A stretch of DNA of 64,000 bases. It comes from Pseudomonadota bacterium (GTDB lineage Bacteria > Desulfobacterota > Desulfobulbia > Desulfobulbales > SURF-16). Made by a program: the position numbers and the translations under genes. The stretch is taken from assembly GCA_018816555.1 (NCBI GenBank), contig JAHIVT010000145.1, positions 27,209 to 91,208 on the forward strand, written 5' to 3'. Position 1 is the first letter of the stretch; every line of letters starts with the position of its first letter. Positions 34,395 through 44,343 of the stretch are shown one piece after another. The notes below the pieces were generated by a model. The model was not told the origin of the DNA, did no database searches, and saw only the letters and a list, made by a program, of their open reading frames with translations.

Positions 34395-35597
34395 ATGTCG
34401 CACTTCAAAAAAAAGAAAAACCAGTTGGCCTTCAATCGCTTTTCGGATCCATCTACCACAAGCGTAATGCAAACAAGTCCCGATATTGAGGATGAGGAAG
34501 GGGGAACAAGTATGGCACAGGATATGGAACATATTGAGACCGCTATTGAAGCATCACAGAAGATGGTTGTTTCCAGGGAAAAAGAGATCGGCGAAGAAGC
34601 TGAAAAGCCGACCGGCCCCATCGGCCTTGATATCGGTACCAGCCATATCGTCATGTCGCAGAATAAGGGCAGGAACATTTACACGGTTAAACAGCTCAAC
34701 GCCTTTTTTACCGTTCCCTACTCTAAATTCACCAAGAAGATTCTCGTTGAAAACGACGTAACCTTTCTGGAAAAACACAACCAGTTCTATATTCTGGGCT
34801 ATTCGGCGGAAAATTTCGCCAACATGTTCAACACCAACACCCGGCGGACCATGGAAAAAGGGCTGCTCAGCGCCAAGGAGGATGAGAGCATCAATGTCCT
34901 GCAGGCCATTATCGACACCCTGATCACCCGACCTGACAAGACCGGCGAAATCGTCTGTTTCAGCCTCCCCGGCGAACCGGTGGACGGACTCAACTCGGTG
35001 GTCTACCACGAATCGATCCTGAAAATGTATCTGACCGCCCTGGGCTACAGACCCATTTCCATCAATGAAGGACTGGCCACCATCATGGCTGAGCTGTCAA
35101 ACGACAACTTCACCGGCCTCGGCATCAGCATGGGCGGCGGCATGTGTAACATCTGCCTTTCCTACCTCTCCGTGCCGGTCATCAGCTTCAGCATCCAGAA
35201 GGGCGGCGATTACATTGATTCCATGGTCGGCGTTTCCCTGGGAGAGCCGGCGACAAAAATAAAAACCATCAAGGAAAACTCTCTGAACCTCTCCAGGCCG
35301 CCCAAGGACCGCATTGAAACCGCCCTTGACATTTACTATGTTGATCTGGTTTCCAGCCTGCTCGACACCCTGGAAAAGGTTATGAAGAAGAGCGACAAGA
35401 TCCCGAAAATCGCCAAACCCGTACCCATTGTGCTGAGCGGCGGCACCGTGCTGCCCAAGGGATTTCAGGATCTGTTTGAGAGAAGCCTGGGAAAAGTGAA
35501 TCTTCCCATTGCTGTTTCCGAGATCCGGATTGCGGAAGACCCTCTGAACACCACAGCCAAGGGTGCCATGGTAATGGCCCTGTCAGAGGCTATTTAG
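34395..35597 (+). CDS. Actin/Hsp70-fold ATPase, unassigned subfamily
   Basis: A 400-residue protein. The first about 75 residues are a charged, apparently disordered extension. Then come the actin-superfamily motifs: phosphate-1 LDIGTSHIVMS (about residues 77-87), phosphate-2 GLGISMGGGMCNI (about 239-251) and adenosine loop VLSGGTVLPKG (about 352-362). Spacing fits MreB/MamK/Alp-type bacterial actins better than full-length DnaK, since no substrate-binding domain is present. No signal peptide was seen, so it is probably cytoplasmic. It could polymerise or act as a regulatory ATPase. No operon partner is obvious: hrpA is divergent and the pentapeptide gene is convergent. The precise subfamily was not recognised. 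Confidence 0.8.
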   Translation: MSHFKKKKNQLAFNRFSDPSTTSVMQTSPDIEDEEGGTSMAQDMEHIETAIEASQKMVVSREKEIGEEAEKPTGPIGLDIGTSHIVMSQNKGRNIYTVKQLNAFFTVPYSKFTKKILVENDVTFLEKHNQFYILGYSAENFANMFNTNTRRTMEKGLLSAKEDESINVLQAIIDTLITRPDKTGEIVCFSLPGEPVDGLNSVVYHESILKMYLTALGYRPISINEGLATIMAELSNDNFTGLGISMGGGMCNICLSYLSVPVISFSIQKGGDYIDSMVGVSLGEPATKIKTIKENSLNLSRPPKDRIETALDIYYVDLVSSLLDTLEKVMKKSDKIPKIAKPVPIVLSGGTVLPKGFQDLFERSLGKVNLPIAVSEIRIAEDPLNTTAKGAMVMALSEAI

Positions 35598-35641
35598 GGG
35601 TTGTTTAGCGGTTAGCTCATGGCTCATGGGGGTTGTTCCCA

Positions 35642-38281
35642 TCACTCCCGGGCCGACTCCAAACGCTTGCGCCGGTCATCAAAACGCTCGGCAGAGACCA
35701 CGGCTATTTCCTGGCTGCCGATCTTGCGGTTTTGATAATAAAACTCCACTATCCAGGAACCCTGCGGGGGCTCGCTGTCATCGGTGAAACTGTATGATGC
35801 CACCTGGCGCCGGCAATAACCGGCGCTGACTGATTCGACGCCAACCACCTTTTTCTGCGGATTCAGCCATTTGATGGTGACCGGGATCTCCTGGTTGCCC
35901 GGCATGAAATTGACCGAGTACAGCACTCCCATGACAGTCCCTTTCAGCGCCGGCACCCCTGCCTCTCCTGAGGCAAACATGCGATGCTTCACCAGATTTG
36001 CCTCAATTTCACTTAAGCCCACAAAGGCGGCGTTCAAATCCTGCTTATCTTTAAATGGTTGCCGGATCACGCCGGAATGTTCCATTTTAAGTCCCCAGAT
36101 CTTGACCGCCCTGCCCTTCTCAGCGGCCGGCAGGTCGTCAGCCGCATCTGTTACCGCCACCGCCGCCCCTCCACCGGCAAACGGCTGCTCTCCCCCCCCC
36201 TGCTCCGCGACTTTCCGCAGCTCACCGCTATCGGCATTTCTGGCCCTGTCCAGATTCTTGGCGTTATGCATGTCAGCATTGGACAGCACAACCTTGTCGA
36301 GATTGGCTCGATTGAGGTCGGCATCGGTGAATATGGCATCTTTTACCTCAGCTTCGGTCAGGTTGGCATCGGTGAGATTGGCCCAACGGAAATCAGCCTT
36401 GCCCAGATTGGACTTGGTCAGATCCGCCTTGGTCAGATCCGCATTGGAAAAATCCACATAACGCAGATCCGCATAGGACATCTTGGCATTGGTCAGATTG
36501 GCGTTGCTCAAATCAAAACGGGTAAAGCGGATATCGTTGAGCAGCACGGAACTGAAGGTTCTGATATTCATGCTGAAACTGCTGGAAAGATTGATACCGG
36601 TGAGATTGGCCCCTTTCAGGTCGGCATTGGTCAGGTCGGCACTGGTCAGATCACTGTTGGTGAGATCGGCATTGTTCAGATAGGCATTCTGCAGATTCGT
36701 CTGGTTCAGCAGTGCCTCCTGCAGGGAGGCATCGGTCAAATTGGCCTGGCTCAGATTGGCCTGACTCAAGTCCGCCTTGCCCAGGTTGCTGCCTGTCAGG
36801 TTGGTCCTGACCAGACTTGCCCCATCAATGATACTTGCCCCCTGCAGATTTGCCCCGGTAAGATTGGCATCATCCAGCACCGCTTTCGCAAGTTTTGCCC
36901 CCACCAGGCTGGCATTGGTCAGATTTGCTTCTGTCAGCAAGGCCCCGGTCATATCACATCTGTCCAACACCGCACTGGTCAGATTGGCTTGGCGCAGTTC
37001 TGTGCGCGCGAGTCTGGCATCGGCCAGCTGGGTCTGATGCAGATTGGCCCGGGAAAGACGAGCCTTATCCAGCACCGCCCCCTGCAGCAAGGCAGTGCTC
37101 AGATCGGCTTCGGCAAGATTGGCCGCGGTCAGATCCGCCCCCCGCAGATCACAGCCGTACAGTTTGCCGCCGGTGATATCCGCCCCCACCAGCTGCACCC
37201 CGGCCAGTTTCGCCTTGGTTAAATCAGCGCCCTTGAGGCTGGTGCCGGACAGATTGGCACCCTGCAGATCAGTGGTGGTCAGATTGCTCCGGTCCAGCCG
37301 CGCTTTGTGGAAATTGGTCTCCCGCACACTGGTTCTGGTCAGGTCGGCACCGGTGAAATCAGCTCCCGAGGCATCGGCCTTACTGCAATCAGCCTCAACC
37401 AGGATGGCCCCGGTCAGATTGGCATCCTCCAGCACGGCGCTGCGCAGATTGGTCCTGGACAGATTGGCGTTGCTCAGATCAGCCCGGGCCAGATTGGCTG
37501 CGGTCAGATCAGCTTTGTCGATGGACGCCTCAACCAGCACGGCTTCCTTCAGCTTGCTTTCACTCAGATCAGCATACTGCAGATTCGCCCCTTTGAGATT
37601 TGCCCGGCGCAGATCGGCCCTGAACAGATCGGCCTTGGAGAGATCCGCCTTCTCCAGATTGGCGTCCCGCAGATCCACATCCCGCAGGTCCATGGCGGAC
37701 AGGTTGATACCGCTCAGGTCCTTGCCGTGCAGGTCCCTGGATGACTGGAGGATACGGGCAATCTCAACCAGACGGATATATTCGGGGGACTGAACCGGCA
37801 GCTTGCTGAGAGGCAGCGGCCGGTAATCAAGCTCCGGCGGCAGGGCTGTGGCGAAAAGGGCGGGCAATCGATCATTGAAATAATAGAGCGCGGAGGCGGA
37901 CAGGAGCAACAGCGAAAATATGGTCAGCACCATTTTCTGCACCCGGGATCTGCGTTGCAGCAATTGCCATTGCCTGTGGGCCAAGGCAGAAAAAGCCAGA
38001 GATACTGAACCTTTTTGGGCGGCCTCTTTTTTGACGACCGCCGGTAGGATGACTGTTGTTTTGGTTTTACATTGCGGGCAGGCCGAGGTCCTGCCCGCAT
38101 ATCTGGCGGGCAGTTTCCTGGTAAAACCACACTGCCGGCAGACAAAAAGAGCGGTCAGATCTCCGTCCGCCACCTGGCCGGGAATCCTTACCAGAGAACG
38201 GCATTTCGGGCAGCGGACATCCCTGTCCCGGGGGGAGGGGCTTATCTCTTTAGTGAATCCACATGTGCAGCGAACGATCAT
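35642..38281 (-). CDS. Very long pentapeptide-repeat protein with zinc ribbons and a membrane helix
   Basis: An 879-residue protein in four parts. Residues 1-80 carry two Cys4 zinc ribbons (C5, C7, C24, C27 and C48, C51, C68, C71), resembling MJ0042-type ribbons. One membrane helix lies at about 117-136. Residues about 180-680 form roughly 100 tandem pentapeptides of the A(D/N)LxxA type (for example ANLTGANLQGA), predicting a right-handed quadrilateral beta-helix of about 25 turns with one break near SSSFSMNIRTF. Residues about 730-879 form a separate beta-rich domain. The topology predicted from one helix puts the ribbons in the cytoplasm and the rod in the periplasm. Function unknown. It is convergent with the actin-like gene. 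Confidence 0.88.
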   Translation of the reverse strand: MIVRCTCGFTKEISPSPRDRDVRCPKCRSLVRIPGQVADGDLTALFVCRQCGFTRKLPARYAGRTSACPQCKTKTTVILPAVVKKEAAQKGSVSLAFSALAHRQWQLLQRRSRVQKMVLTIFSLLLLSASALYYFNDRLPALFATALPPELDYRPLPLSKLPVQSPEYIRLVEIARILQSSRDLHGKDLSGINLSAMDLRDVDLRDANLEKADLSKADLFRADLRRANLKGANLQYADLSESKLKEAVLVEASIDKADLTAANLARADLSNANLSRTNLRSAVLEDANLTGAILVEADCSKADASGADFTGADLTRTSVRETNFHKARLDRSNLTTTDLQGANLSGTSLKGADLTKAKLAGVQLVGADITGGKLYGCDLRGADLTAANLAEADLSTALLQGAVLDKARLSRANLHQTQLADARLARTELRQANLTSAVLDRCDMTGALLTEANLTNASLVGAKLAKAVLDDANLTGANLQGASIIDGASLVRTNLTGSNLGKADLSQANLSQANLTDASLQEALLNQTNLQNAYLNNADLTNSDLTSADLTNADLKGANLTGINLSSSFSMNIRTFSSVLLNDIRFTRFDLSNANLTNAKMSYADLRYVDFSNADLTKADLTKSNLGKADFRWANLTDANLTEAEVKDAIFTDADLNRANLDKVVLSNADMHNAKNLDRARNADSGELRKVAEQGGGEQPFAGGGAAVAVTDAADDLPAAEKGRAVKIWGLKMEHSGVIRQPFKDKQDLNAAFVGLSEIEANLVKHRMFASGEAGVPALKGTVMGVLYSVNFMPGNQEIPVTIKWLNPQKKVVGVESVSAGYCRRQVASYSFTDDSEPPQGSWIVEFYYQNRKIGSQEIAVVSAERFDDRRKRLESARE

Positions 38282-38637
38282 GTTGATAAAATATCCCGGG
38301 ATTTCATCATTCTCCTGCAGGCTGAAGCGAAAAAAATACCAGCCGAAACGAATTTTTTTTTACGAAAACAACAGACTCATGGCATTGCGCCTGATCAATA
38401 TCTTTTTTTATCGGTCTGTTGCTGTCAGGACTGAAAAAAATCTTTCAATAACTTTCATTTGAAGTCCGACAAGTTACCCTGTAAACTCTTCACCTGAGGG
38501 TATGGTTTGTCAAACCCTACCAGCGGCATCCTGGCGCAGACAGGTAGTTTATATTTTAGCACGGAACATTTGCAGAAGACGAACAGAAAAAAAGAGCTGG
38601 TCCGTAAACTTCTCTGAACAGGAAATCTCCAAAAAAA
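38282..38637. other. Intergenic region before the PBP gene
   Basis: About 355 bases between the divergent pentapeptide and PBP genes. No RNA gene, repeat or convincing small gene was seen. A minus-strand open frame at 38455-38757 overlaps the PBP start and has biased Phe/Val/Leu composition, so it was not accepted as a gene. Confidence 0.5.
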
Positions 38638-41430
38638 ATGGCTGGTCACGATCCCCACGAAAAAAAAAATCAGCACACCGCCAAAGACGGTGCCACTGAA
38701 AACAACGAACAGCAGACCCTCAAACAACAGGCCATCAAATATAAGGCCTTTCAGCATACCTTTTCCAAAAGTGACATCAACAGAGGGATCCCGGAAAAGA
38801 AAATCCTGAAGGGGCTACGGGAAAGCAAACATCTCGAAGAGAGCTACTATAAATACCTCAAAGAGCTGGAAAAAAATCCAAATAAAAAGGTTGTCTTCCC
38901 GTGGGAAAATCCGCTGAGACGAATGGTCTTTCTCATTACCTACTGGATGCCCCGCATACTCAAATGGACGTCGATCTGTCTGGCGCTGCTCTTTTTCATC
39001 AATTTTGTGCCCGGTCCCACCCAGCATATCATCGAATTTCTCGCAGCCAGAACAATTTATGACACGGCGCCCATCCAGCGGCTGCCCGAAAGTCTGGCAA
39101 GCTACGCCCATTCCGCCAAAATCATCGATACCGGCGGCGCGCTGATCAAGTCATATGGTCAGCGCAATATCACCAAGGAGATTCCGCTCAAGGTCAAACT
39201 TGCCCTGCTGGCCTGTGAAGACCATTATTTCATGCCCCATGAAAAAAACCCGTGGTATGTCAACATGTTTCTCATCCACGCCGGGGTGAGCTGGCCCAAC
39301 CTTGCAGGTGCGGTCAAGGATACCCTGTTCGGTCATCCCCGGGGAGCGAGCACCATTGTCATGCAGAACGCCAAAAAACTTCTCGGCAACTCAGACCGGA
39401 CCATCACCAACAAACTGGAAGAGATCATCATTTCCTACATGATGGTTGCCAAATTCGGCAAGGATGCCAACCTGGATTTTTATATCAATACCGTACCGGT
39501 GGGCAGCAACATGTACGGCTTCAGCGTGGCGGCCCAGAATTATTTCAAAAAGGAACTGCAGGAACTCAACCTGCAGCAACTGGTGGCCATCGCCTCATTT
39601 ATTCCCAATCATAACCGCCAGCTGGCCTTTTACCAGATCGTCAGGGGAAAGGATTTCGCCGAACTGGACAAGGAGCAACTCCGCCACGCCAGGGAGGCGA
39701 TCAACAAAATCAATCTGGCCCTGGTGCATCTGCGGGATCTCGAGGAAATCACCCCGCAGCAATACCAGCAGTGGCGCCTCACCGATGAAGAATCGATCCG
39801 GGCCATCGGCTTCAGGGATTACCGGTCTCCCCTTTATGGCGAGGAAGAATGGGCCTCCTGGAACGTTATCAGGGAAATCTGTTCCCGCACCTATACCATC
39901 AACGACCAGACTGTTACCGGCGCCCAGCTCATGCTTGATGTGCGCGGCGATGTGGTGGTGGAAACCGCCGTGGATCTCTCCCTGGTGGACGAGAGCAAAA
40001 ACAGCGTGGCAAGCTTTCTCAACAGCCCCGAGTACCGCAAAATTCTGCAGGCCAGAAACAGAAATTCCTGGCAAAAGGACCAGCAGTATTACCTGGGCAG
40101 AAATATGGCCCCCCCTTATGTAAATTTTGACGGCTACATGGAAGATCTTTACAAAAATATCAATGCCGGCGTCATCATCATCAACCAGCAGGGTGAAATC
40201 GTTTCCTATGTGGGCGGCAAGGAGTTCATCACAGGAGGAAGCGATACCGTTTCCACCGATGACGGGGGAGAACCGATCATCATCGACCTGATGAACAAAC
40301 AGGCCACCATCACCCCCTCCTCAACCATTAAACCGGTCATCGCCTATTTTGCCATGACCACCAGCAATGCGACCCTGCAGACCCTGCTCGCCGACAAACC
40401 ACTGGAATACAAATATGTGGAAAGTGAAGGCCGACAGGCCTGGCTGCCGCGCAACTGGTATAACTATGACAAGGAAGGCCAGGGCGCCAACCATTTTCTA
40501 GGCCGCCAGTATTCTCTGCTGGAGGCCCAGGTTCTGTCGGTGAACACCATTTTTGCCAGACTCTATTCCAACAAACAGATCAGCAGTTCTCTGCTGCTCT
40601 CCTTTGATCGCATCGGCCTTCGTTACAACAGGGAGGACGCCCGTTTCTGGCCATTCGGCATCGGCGCCTCCGATGTCCCGGTGCAGCAGTGGCTGGGAGT
40701 GTACAACGCTTTTCTTGACGGCACTTACCGTGAACCCTTCTTTGTTAAACGCATTCTTATTGACGGCAAGGTCATTTTTGAGGGACGCCGGGACAGGGCG
40801 AAAGAAACCATTGCCCTGTTTGACTCGAAAAAAGAGCGTGAGGACGAAATGCAGGCCATGTACGAGGTCTGCAACCGGGGCACCGGGGCAACCATGAAAT
40901 CGGAATTCAAATACCACCGCAACCTGGTATCCGGCAAGACAGGCACGGCGCCCAAAGGACGCTCCGCCCTCTTTGTCAGCCATTTCAATCCTTACCGGGA
41001 CAGACTTGCCCATCCGGACAAAACCTTGACCATGATCGTTTCCGTGACATTGACCAGCGGCGGCACAAACAGTGTGGGCTTCTCCACCGAAGGGCCGACA
41101 AAAATCGGCGGACGGATCTATAACTACCTTTTCCAGAAAGAGCTGCAGGAAATGATGGATGCGGAAATAGAAAAGGCAAAACGCAATGACCCCAACTTCC
41201 GCAACAATCATGTCTACTGGGCCAACGTGAACCGCTACATGAACCGATTGCTTGAGGAAAAGGCCGGCAAGGATTATATCTATGAAAGCATCATCGGCGT
41301 TGACTCTTACCAGGAGGCGCTCCAGCAGATCTTAAACAGCAGCAATCAGATCTATACCGGCAAGGATGGTCTCTTCGAAGAACTGCTGCGCTATTACATC
41401 AACCAGGAAAAAATTGTGAAAATAAATTGA
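38638..41430 (+). CDS. Bifunctional penicillin-binding protein (class A, GT51 plus transpeptidase)
   Basis: A 930-residue protein. A charged cytoplasmic N-terminus (about 1-100) is followed by one membrane helix (about 113-132). The GT51 glycosyltransferase part has EDHYFMPHE, GASTIVMQNAKKLL, a KLEEII segment and FYINTVPVGSNMYG. The penicillin-binding part has the SxxK motif STIK (about 561), SxN as SVN (about 634) and KTG in SGKTGTAPKG (about 766). All active-site motifs are present, so it should make and cross-link peptidoglycan in the periplasm. It is longer than standard PBP1a at both ends and its GT51 motifs are somewhat diverged, so it may be a specialised paralogue. No close operon partner. 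Confidence 0.9.
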   Translation: MAGHDPHEKKNQHTAKDGATENNEQQTLKQQAIKYKAFQHTFSKSDINRGIPEKKILKGLRESKHLEESYYKYLKELEKNPNKKVVFPWENPLRRMVFLITYWMPRILKWTSICLALLFFINFVPGPTQHIIEFLAARTIYDTAPIQRLPESLASYAHSAKIIDTGGALIKSYGQRNITKEIPLKVKLALLACEDHYFMPHEKNPWYVNMFLIHAGVSWPNLAGAVKDTLFGHPRGASTIVMQNAKKLLGNSDRTITNKLEEIIISYMMVAKFGKDANLDFYINTVPVGSNMYGFSVAAQNYFKKELQELNLQQLVAIASFIPNHNRQLAFYQIVRGKDFAELDKEQLRHAREAINKINLALVHLRDLEEITPQQYQQWRLTDEESIRAIGFRDYRSPLYGEEEWASWNVIREICSRTYTINDQTVTGAQLMLDVRGDVVVETAVDLSLVDESKNSVASFLNSPEYRKILQARNRNSWQKDQQYYLGRNMAPPYVNFDGYMEDLYKNINAGVIIINQQGEIVSYVGGKEFITGGSDTVSTDDGGEPIIIDLMNKQATITPSSTIKPVIAYFAMTTSNATLQTLLADKPLEYKYVESEGRQAWLPRNWYNYDKEGQGANHFLGRQYSLLEAQVLSVNTIFARLYSNKQISSSLLLSFDRIGLRYNREDARFWPFGIGASDVPVQQWLGVYNAFLDGTYREPFFVKRILIDGKVIFEGRRDRAKETIALFDSKKEREDEMQAMYEVCNRGTGATMKSEFKYHRNLVSGKTGTAPKGRSALFVSHFNPYRDRLAHPDKTLTMIVSVTLTSGGTNSVGFSTEGPTKIGGRIYNYLFQKELQEMMDAEIEKAKRNDPNFRNNHVYWANVNRYMNRLLEEKAGKDYIYESIIGVDSYQEALQQILNSSNQIYTGKDGLFEELLRYYINQEKIVKIN

Positions 41431-41622
41431 TGGCAATTGACAATCCAGCCGGGAAAATGGTTAATTGTTAAACAGAATTATTAACAACCTGTCTGCCAAC
41501 ATCCGGAATCCTTTCTTTTTCTTTCTGAAGCATTGTCATCACTTGCACAAAACAGGAAGGAAAATTGCAAAAATCCCCATGGCCAGATGGCTTTTGCCCA
41601 TTACTACACAAAGGACTGACTC

Positions 41623-42141
41623 ATGAAAATAGGACGCAATGATCCCTGTCCCTGCGGCAGCGGACAGAAGTATAAAAAATGTTGCCACGGCAAGGTAGAC
41701 TTCAAACCGGTTACAGGCCAACCCGCCCCGCAGGTGACCCTGAAAAGCGAAATCGAAAAGCTGCAGGAAGTTGCTGAAAAAAAGGAAAAACTGGTAAAAC
41801 CCCTGGGCGTTTTCGTCCTCTTCTCCACCGAGGAAGGAGATGCCTGGTTGCTTGAGATAACCGAGATGGATGCCGTGCGTGTGGCTGACAAGGGCAGCAG
41901 AATCGAGGTGGATCTCAATGAGAACCCTGAAACCATAGAGATCAACTGGACCCATCATTTCTCCATCAGGAAAAAGCAGTTTGTCACCACCGCCTATGCC
42001 GATGAACAGGAAACCGTATGGCCTGCTTACCCGGCCCACTCTATCTTTTCCTCCATCAAGCGTATCCGCAAAAAATTTCCCAAAGAGCTGCTGGGCAGTA
42101 TCCACTTAAACGAAGAAGATGTCTCCGTTGGCCAGGCTTAA
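41623..42141 (+). CDS. SEC-C motif zinc-binding protein
   Basis: A 172-residue protein beginning with a SEC-C motif, [20 protein letters not shown], continuing with CHG; the CPCGSG...KKCCHG cysteines bind zinc in this family. The remaining 150 residues are an acidic alpha/beta domain with no recognised active site. SEC-C modules at the end of SecA mediate SecB/ribosome contacts, but stand-alone proteins of this type have unknown roles. It is placed 26 bases before the VanZ-like gene and may be co-transcribed with it. Confidence 0.78.
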   Translation: MKIGRNDPCPCGSGQKYKKCCHGKVDFKPVTGQPAPQVTLKSEIEKLQEVAEKKEKLVKPLGVFVLFSTEEGDAWLLEITEMDAVRVADKGSRIEVDLNENPETIEINWTHHFSIRKKQFVTTAYADEQETVWPAYPAHSIFSSIKRIRKKFPKELLGSIHLNEEDVSVGQA

Positions 42142-42167
42142 GCCGACAGTTCAGCACGGATAAACCC

Positions 42168-42557
42168 GTGGAAAAATGGCTGGGATCCGGCAAAATTCTT
42201 CGTTTTTTACCAATGATCGGCATGATGGCGGCAATTTTTGTTGCCGCCAGCCTGCCGGGCAGATTATTGCCCTTTCTCCGCTATCATAACCTTGACAAGA
42301 TCTGCCACGCCCTGGCTTATGCTGCCCTGGCCGCCAGTTGCCTGTTTGCCTTCCACCCCCTGTCCAGAAAACATCCCTTTCTCGCCAGTCTGCTGGTAAT
42401 AAGTATTTGCCTCGGTTACGGTTTTGCGGAAGAGGCCTATCAATCGCTTATTCCGCGCCGGGTGACGGACAGCAGGGACGTCATGGCTGATCTGCTGGGA
42501 GCAACCATTGTTGTTGTCGGCCGGCAGCTGAGCCTCCTGCGAAAAAAACCTAAATGA
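42168..42557 (+). CDS. VanZ-like membrane protein (copy 1)
   Basis: About 129 residues from GTG 42168 (MEKWLGSGKI). A longer in-frame version overlapping the SEC-C gene is rejected because its N-terminus is that gene's shadow. It has four predicted membrane helices and the VanZ hallmarks: an early segment LPFLRYHNLDKICHALAYAALA and later EEAYQSLIPRRVTDSRDVMAD, with the conserved Asp, His and Glu positions. VanZ relatives are small membrane proteins, one of which gives low-level teicoplanin resistance; most have unknown function. A paralogue lies at 44344-44739, on the other side of a PAS kinase gene. Confidence 0.78.
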   Translation: MEKWLGSGKILRFLPMIGMMAAIFVAASLPGRLLPFLRYHNLDKICHALAYAALAASCLFAFHPLSRKHPFLASLLVISICLGYGFAEEAYQSLIPRRVTDSRDVMADLLGATIVVVGRQLSLLRKKPK

Positions 42558-42742
42558 GGTCCTGTGGCTCCCATTGTTTTCCACTGTTTCCCTGCTTGTA
42601 TCAGCATTGCCCCCATCCCTCACAAATCCCGAACAACAGTAATGTTTTCATAGCCATTACCAAGAAAAGGGGTTAACTTACGACTGTACAGAGCAATCGG
42701 GGGCGCTTTGAGGCGAGATAAAGATATTTTTGAGATCATTTA

Positions 42743-44329
42743 ATGGCTGCCACGCTGGATACGGAAAAGTCTGAGCTGACAAATGACCTGCTGGCGGTTA
42801 ATGCTGCCTCCGAACATGCCGAGGCACTGCTTGCCGCAGTCGGGGACGGCATCAGCATCCAGGATAACAACTTCATCATTCTTTATCAGAACCGAGCCCA
42901 TATCAACCTAATGGGAAGACACTGCGGCAAGCAGTGTTACCAGGCCTACGAAAAAAAAGACGCTGTCTGCCCCGGCTGCCCACTTGCCCTTTCTTTTGTC
43001 GACGGGAAAATACACACCTCTGAACGGGAAGTCGCTTTTGGCGACTTAGTCCGTTACTTTGAAATCACCGCATCACCTCTGAAGGATAAGTCCGGCAAGA
43101 TCAAGGCCGGCATTGAGATCGTCCGTGATATAACCGCCCGCAAGGAGGCGGGGGAAAAACTCTTTCAGCAGGAAAAACGTTACCGGGAACTTTTCTCTCA
43201 CATGAATAGCGGGGTCATCGTCTGCAGGACAGGCAACTCCGGGGATGATTTTGTGCTGGTTGACATCAATCAGGCGGCAGAAAGGTATGAAAGGGTTAAA
43301 AAGAAAGAGGTTATCGGCCGTAGTGTACTGGAACTCTTTCCCGCAATGGCTCCTTCCGGTCTTTTTACCATCATGCGCCGCGTCTGCGAAACAGGCATTG
43401 CCCAGCACCTCCCTGCCGAAATCCGTGCGGACGACAACGCCTCCTGCTGGAAACAGTATTATGTATACAAGCTCGACACCGATGAGATTGTTGTCATTTT
43501 CGACGACCTGACCAGGGAGAAAAAGGCCGAGGAAGAGAAAAAGAAGCTTGCCCAGCAGATACAGCATGTACAGAAACTCGAGAGTCTCGGGGTACTGGCC
43601 GGGGGCATCGCCCATGACTTCAACAATCTGCTCATGGCCATCATGGGCAATGCCGACCTTGCCCTGATCGGGGTGCCTGGCTCTTCACCGGTGCACACCA
43701 ATATCCAGGCCATCATGAAGGCATCCCGCCGGGCCGCCGATCTGTGTAAACAGATGCTTACTTACGCGGGCAAGGGCCAGTTCAGCCTTAGCAAAGTTGA
43801 CATCAATGAACTGATCAGGGACATGGACCATCTGCTGCAGATCTCGGTCTCGAAAAAAATTCGGCTCAGCTATAATTTCGAAAAAAAAGTGCCGCCTGTT
43901 CAAGCAGATGAAAACCAACTACAGCAGGTCATGATCAATCTGCTTATTAACGCCTCCGAGGCAATCGGCGCCATGACAGGCGACATCACCATTGCCACTG
44001 GCTCTGCCCAATGTGATCGGAATTTTCTTGACAGAAACTCCCTGCCGGAGCATCTCCCCCCCGGGCTCTACACCTTCTTTGCCATAAGCGACACCGGTTG
44101 CGGCATGGATGAGGAAACAAAAGCAAAACTTTTCGATCCCTTTTTCACCACGAAATTTCCCGGCCGCGGCCTGGGTATGTCAGCGGTGATGGGCATTGTC
44201 AGAGGGCATCGGGGATTTATCACCATCAGCAGCGAACTTGGTCAGGGAACGACTATCAAGGTTTATTTCCCTACCATGCACAAAGAGAAAAAACGGCCAA
44301 GAAAAATTACTCGAAACATACTGAAATAA
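42743..44329 (+). CDS. Soluble PAS-PAS sensor histidine kinase
   Basis: A 528-residue protein with no membrane helix. PAS 1 (about residues 25-135) contains a Cys-rich stretch CGKQCYQAYEKKDAVCPGCP that may bind a metal cluster or act as a thiol sensor. PAS 2 (about 143-265) follows. The H box is LAGGIAHDFNNLLMAIMGNA, then an N box with NLLINASEAIG, DTGCGMD and GRGLGMSAVMGI. It belongs to the family of cytoplasmic redox- or ligand-sensing kinases that pair with separate receivers. No receiver domain is attached and none is adjacent. It is flanked by VanZ-like genes on both sides in the same direction (14 bases to the next), so it may control or respond to envelope state. Confidence 0.88.
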   Translation: MAATLDTEKSELTNDLLAVNAASEHAEALLAAVGDGISIQDNNFIILYQNRAHINLMGRHCGKQCYQAYEKKDAVCPGCPLALSFVDGKIHTSEREVAFGDLVRYFEITASPLKDKSGKIKAGIEIVRDITARKEAGEKLFQQEKRYRELFSHMNSGVIVCRTGNSGDDFVLVDINQAAERYERVKKKEVIGRSVLELFPAMAPSGLFTIMRRVCETGIAQHLPAEIRADDNASCWKQYYVYKLDTDEIVVIFDDLTREKKAEEEKKKLAQQIQHVQKLESLGVLAGGIAHDFNNLLMAIMGNADLALIGVPGSSPVHTNIQAIMKASRRAADLCKQMLTYAGKGQFSLSKVDINELIRDMDHLLQISVSKKIRLSYNFEKKVPPVQADENQLQQVMINLLINASEAIGAMTGDITIATGSAQCDRNFLDRNSLPEHLPPGLYTFFAISDTGCGMDEETKAKLFDPFFTTKFPGRGLGMSAVMGIVRGHRGFITISSELGQGTTIKVYFPTMHKEKKRPRKITRNILK

Positions 44330-44343
44330 TTTACTCTGTTACC

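Noticed and set aside
36059..37222. Long plus-strand open frame inside the pentapeptide gene
   Set aside because: It is the complement of the repeat; its Gln/Ile/Gly periodicity is produced by the opposite strand's 15-base repeat, and it has no Shine-Dalgarno or domain.
35642..38281. Pentapeptide array as a CRISPR or tandem DNA repeat
   Set aside because: The repeat is at the protein level (five residues, degenerate codons) with no spacer structure and a continuous reading frame.
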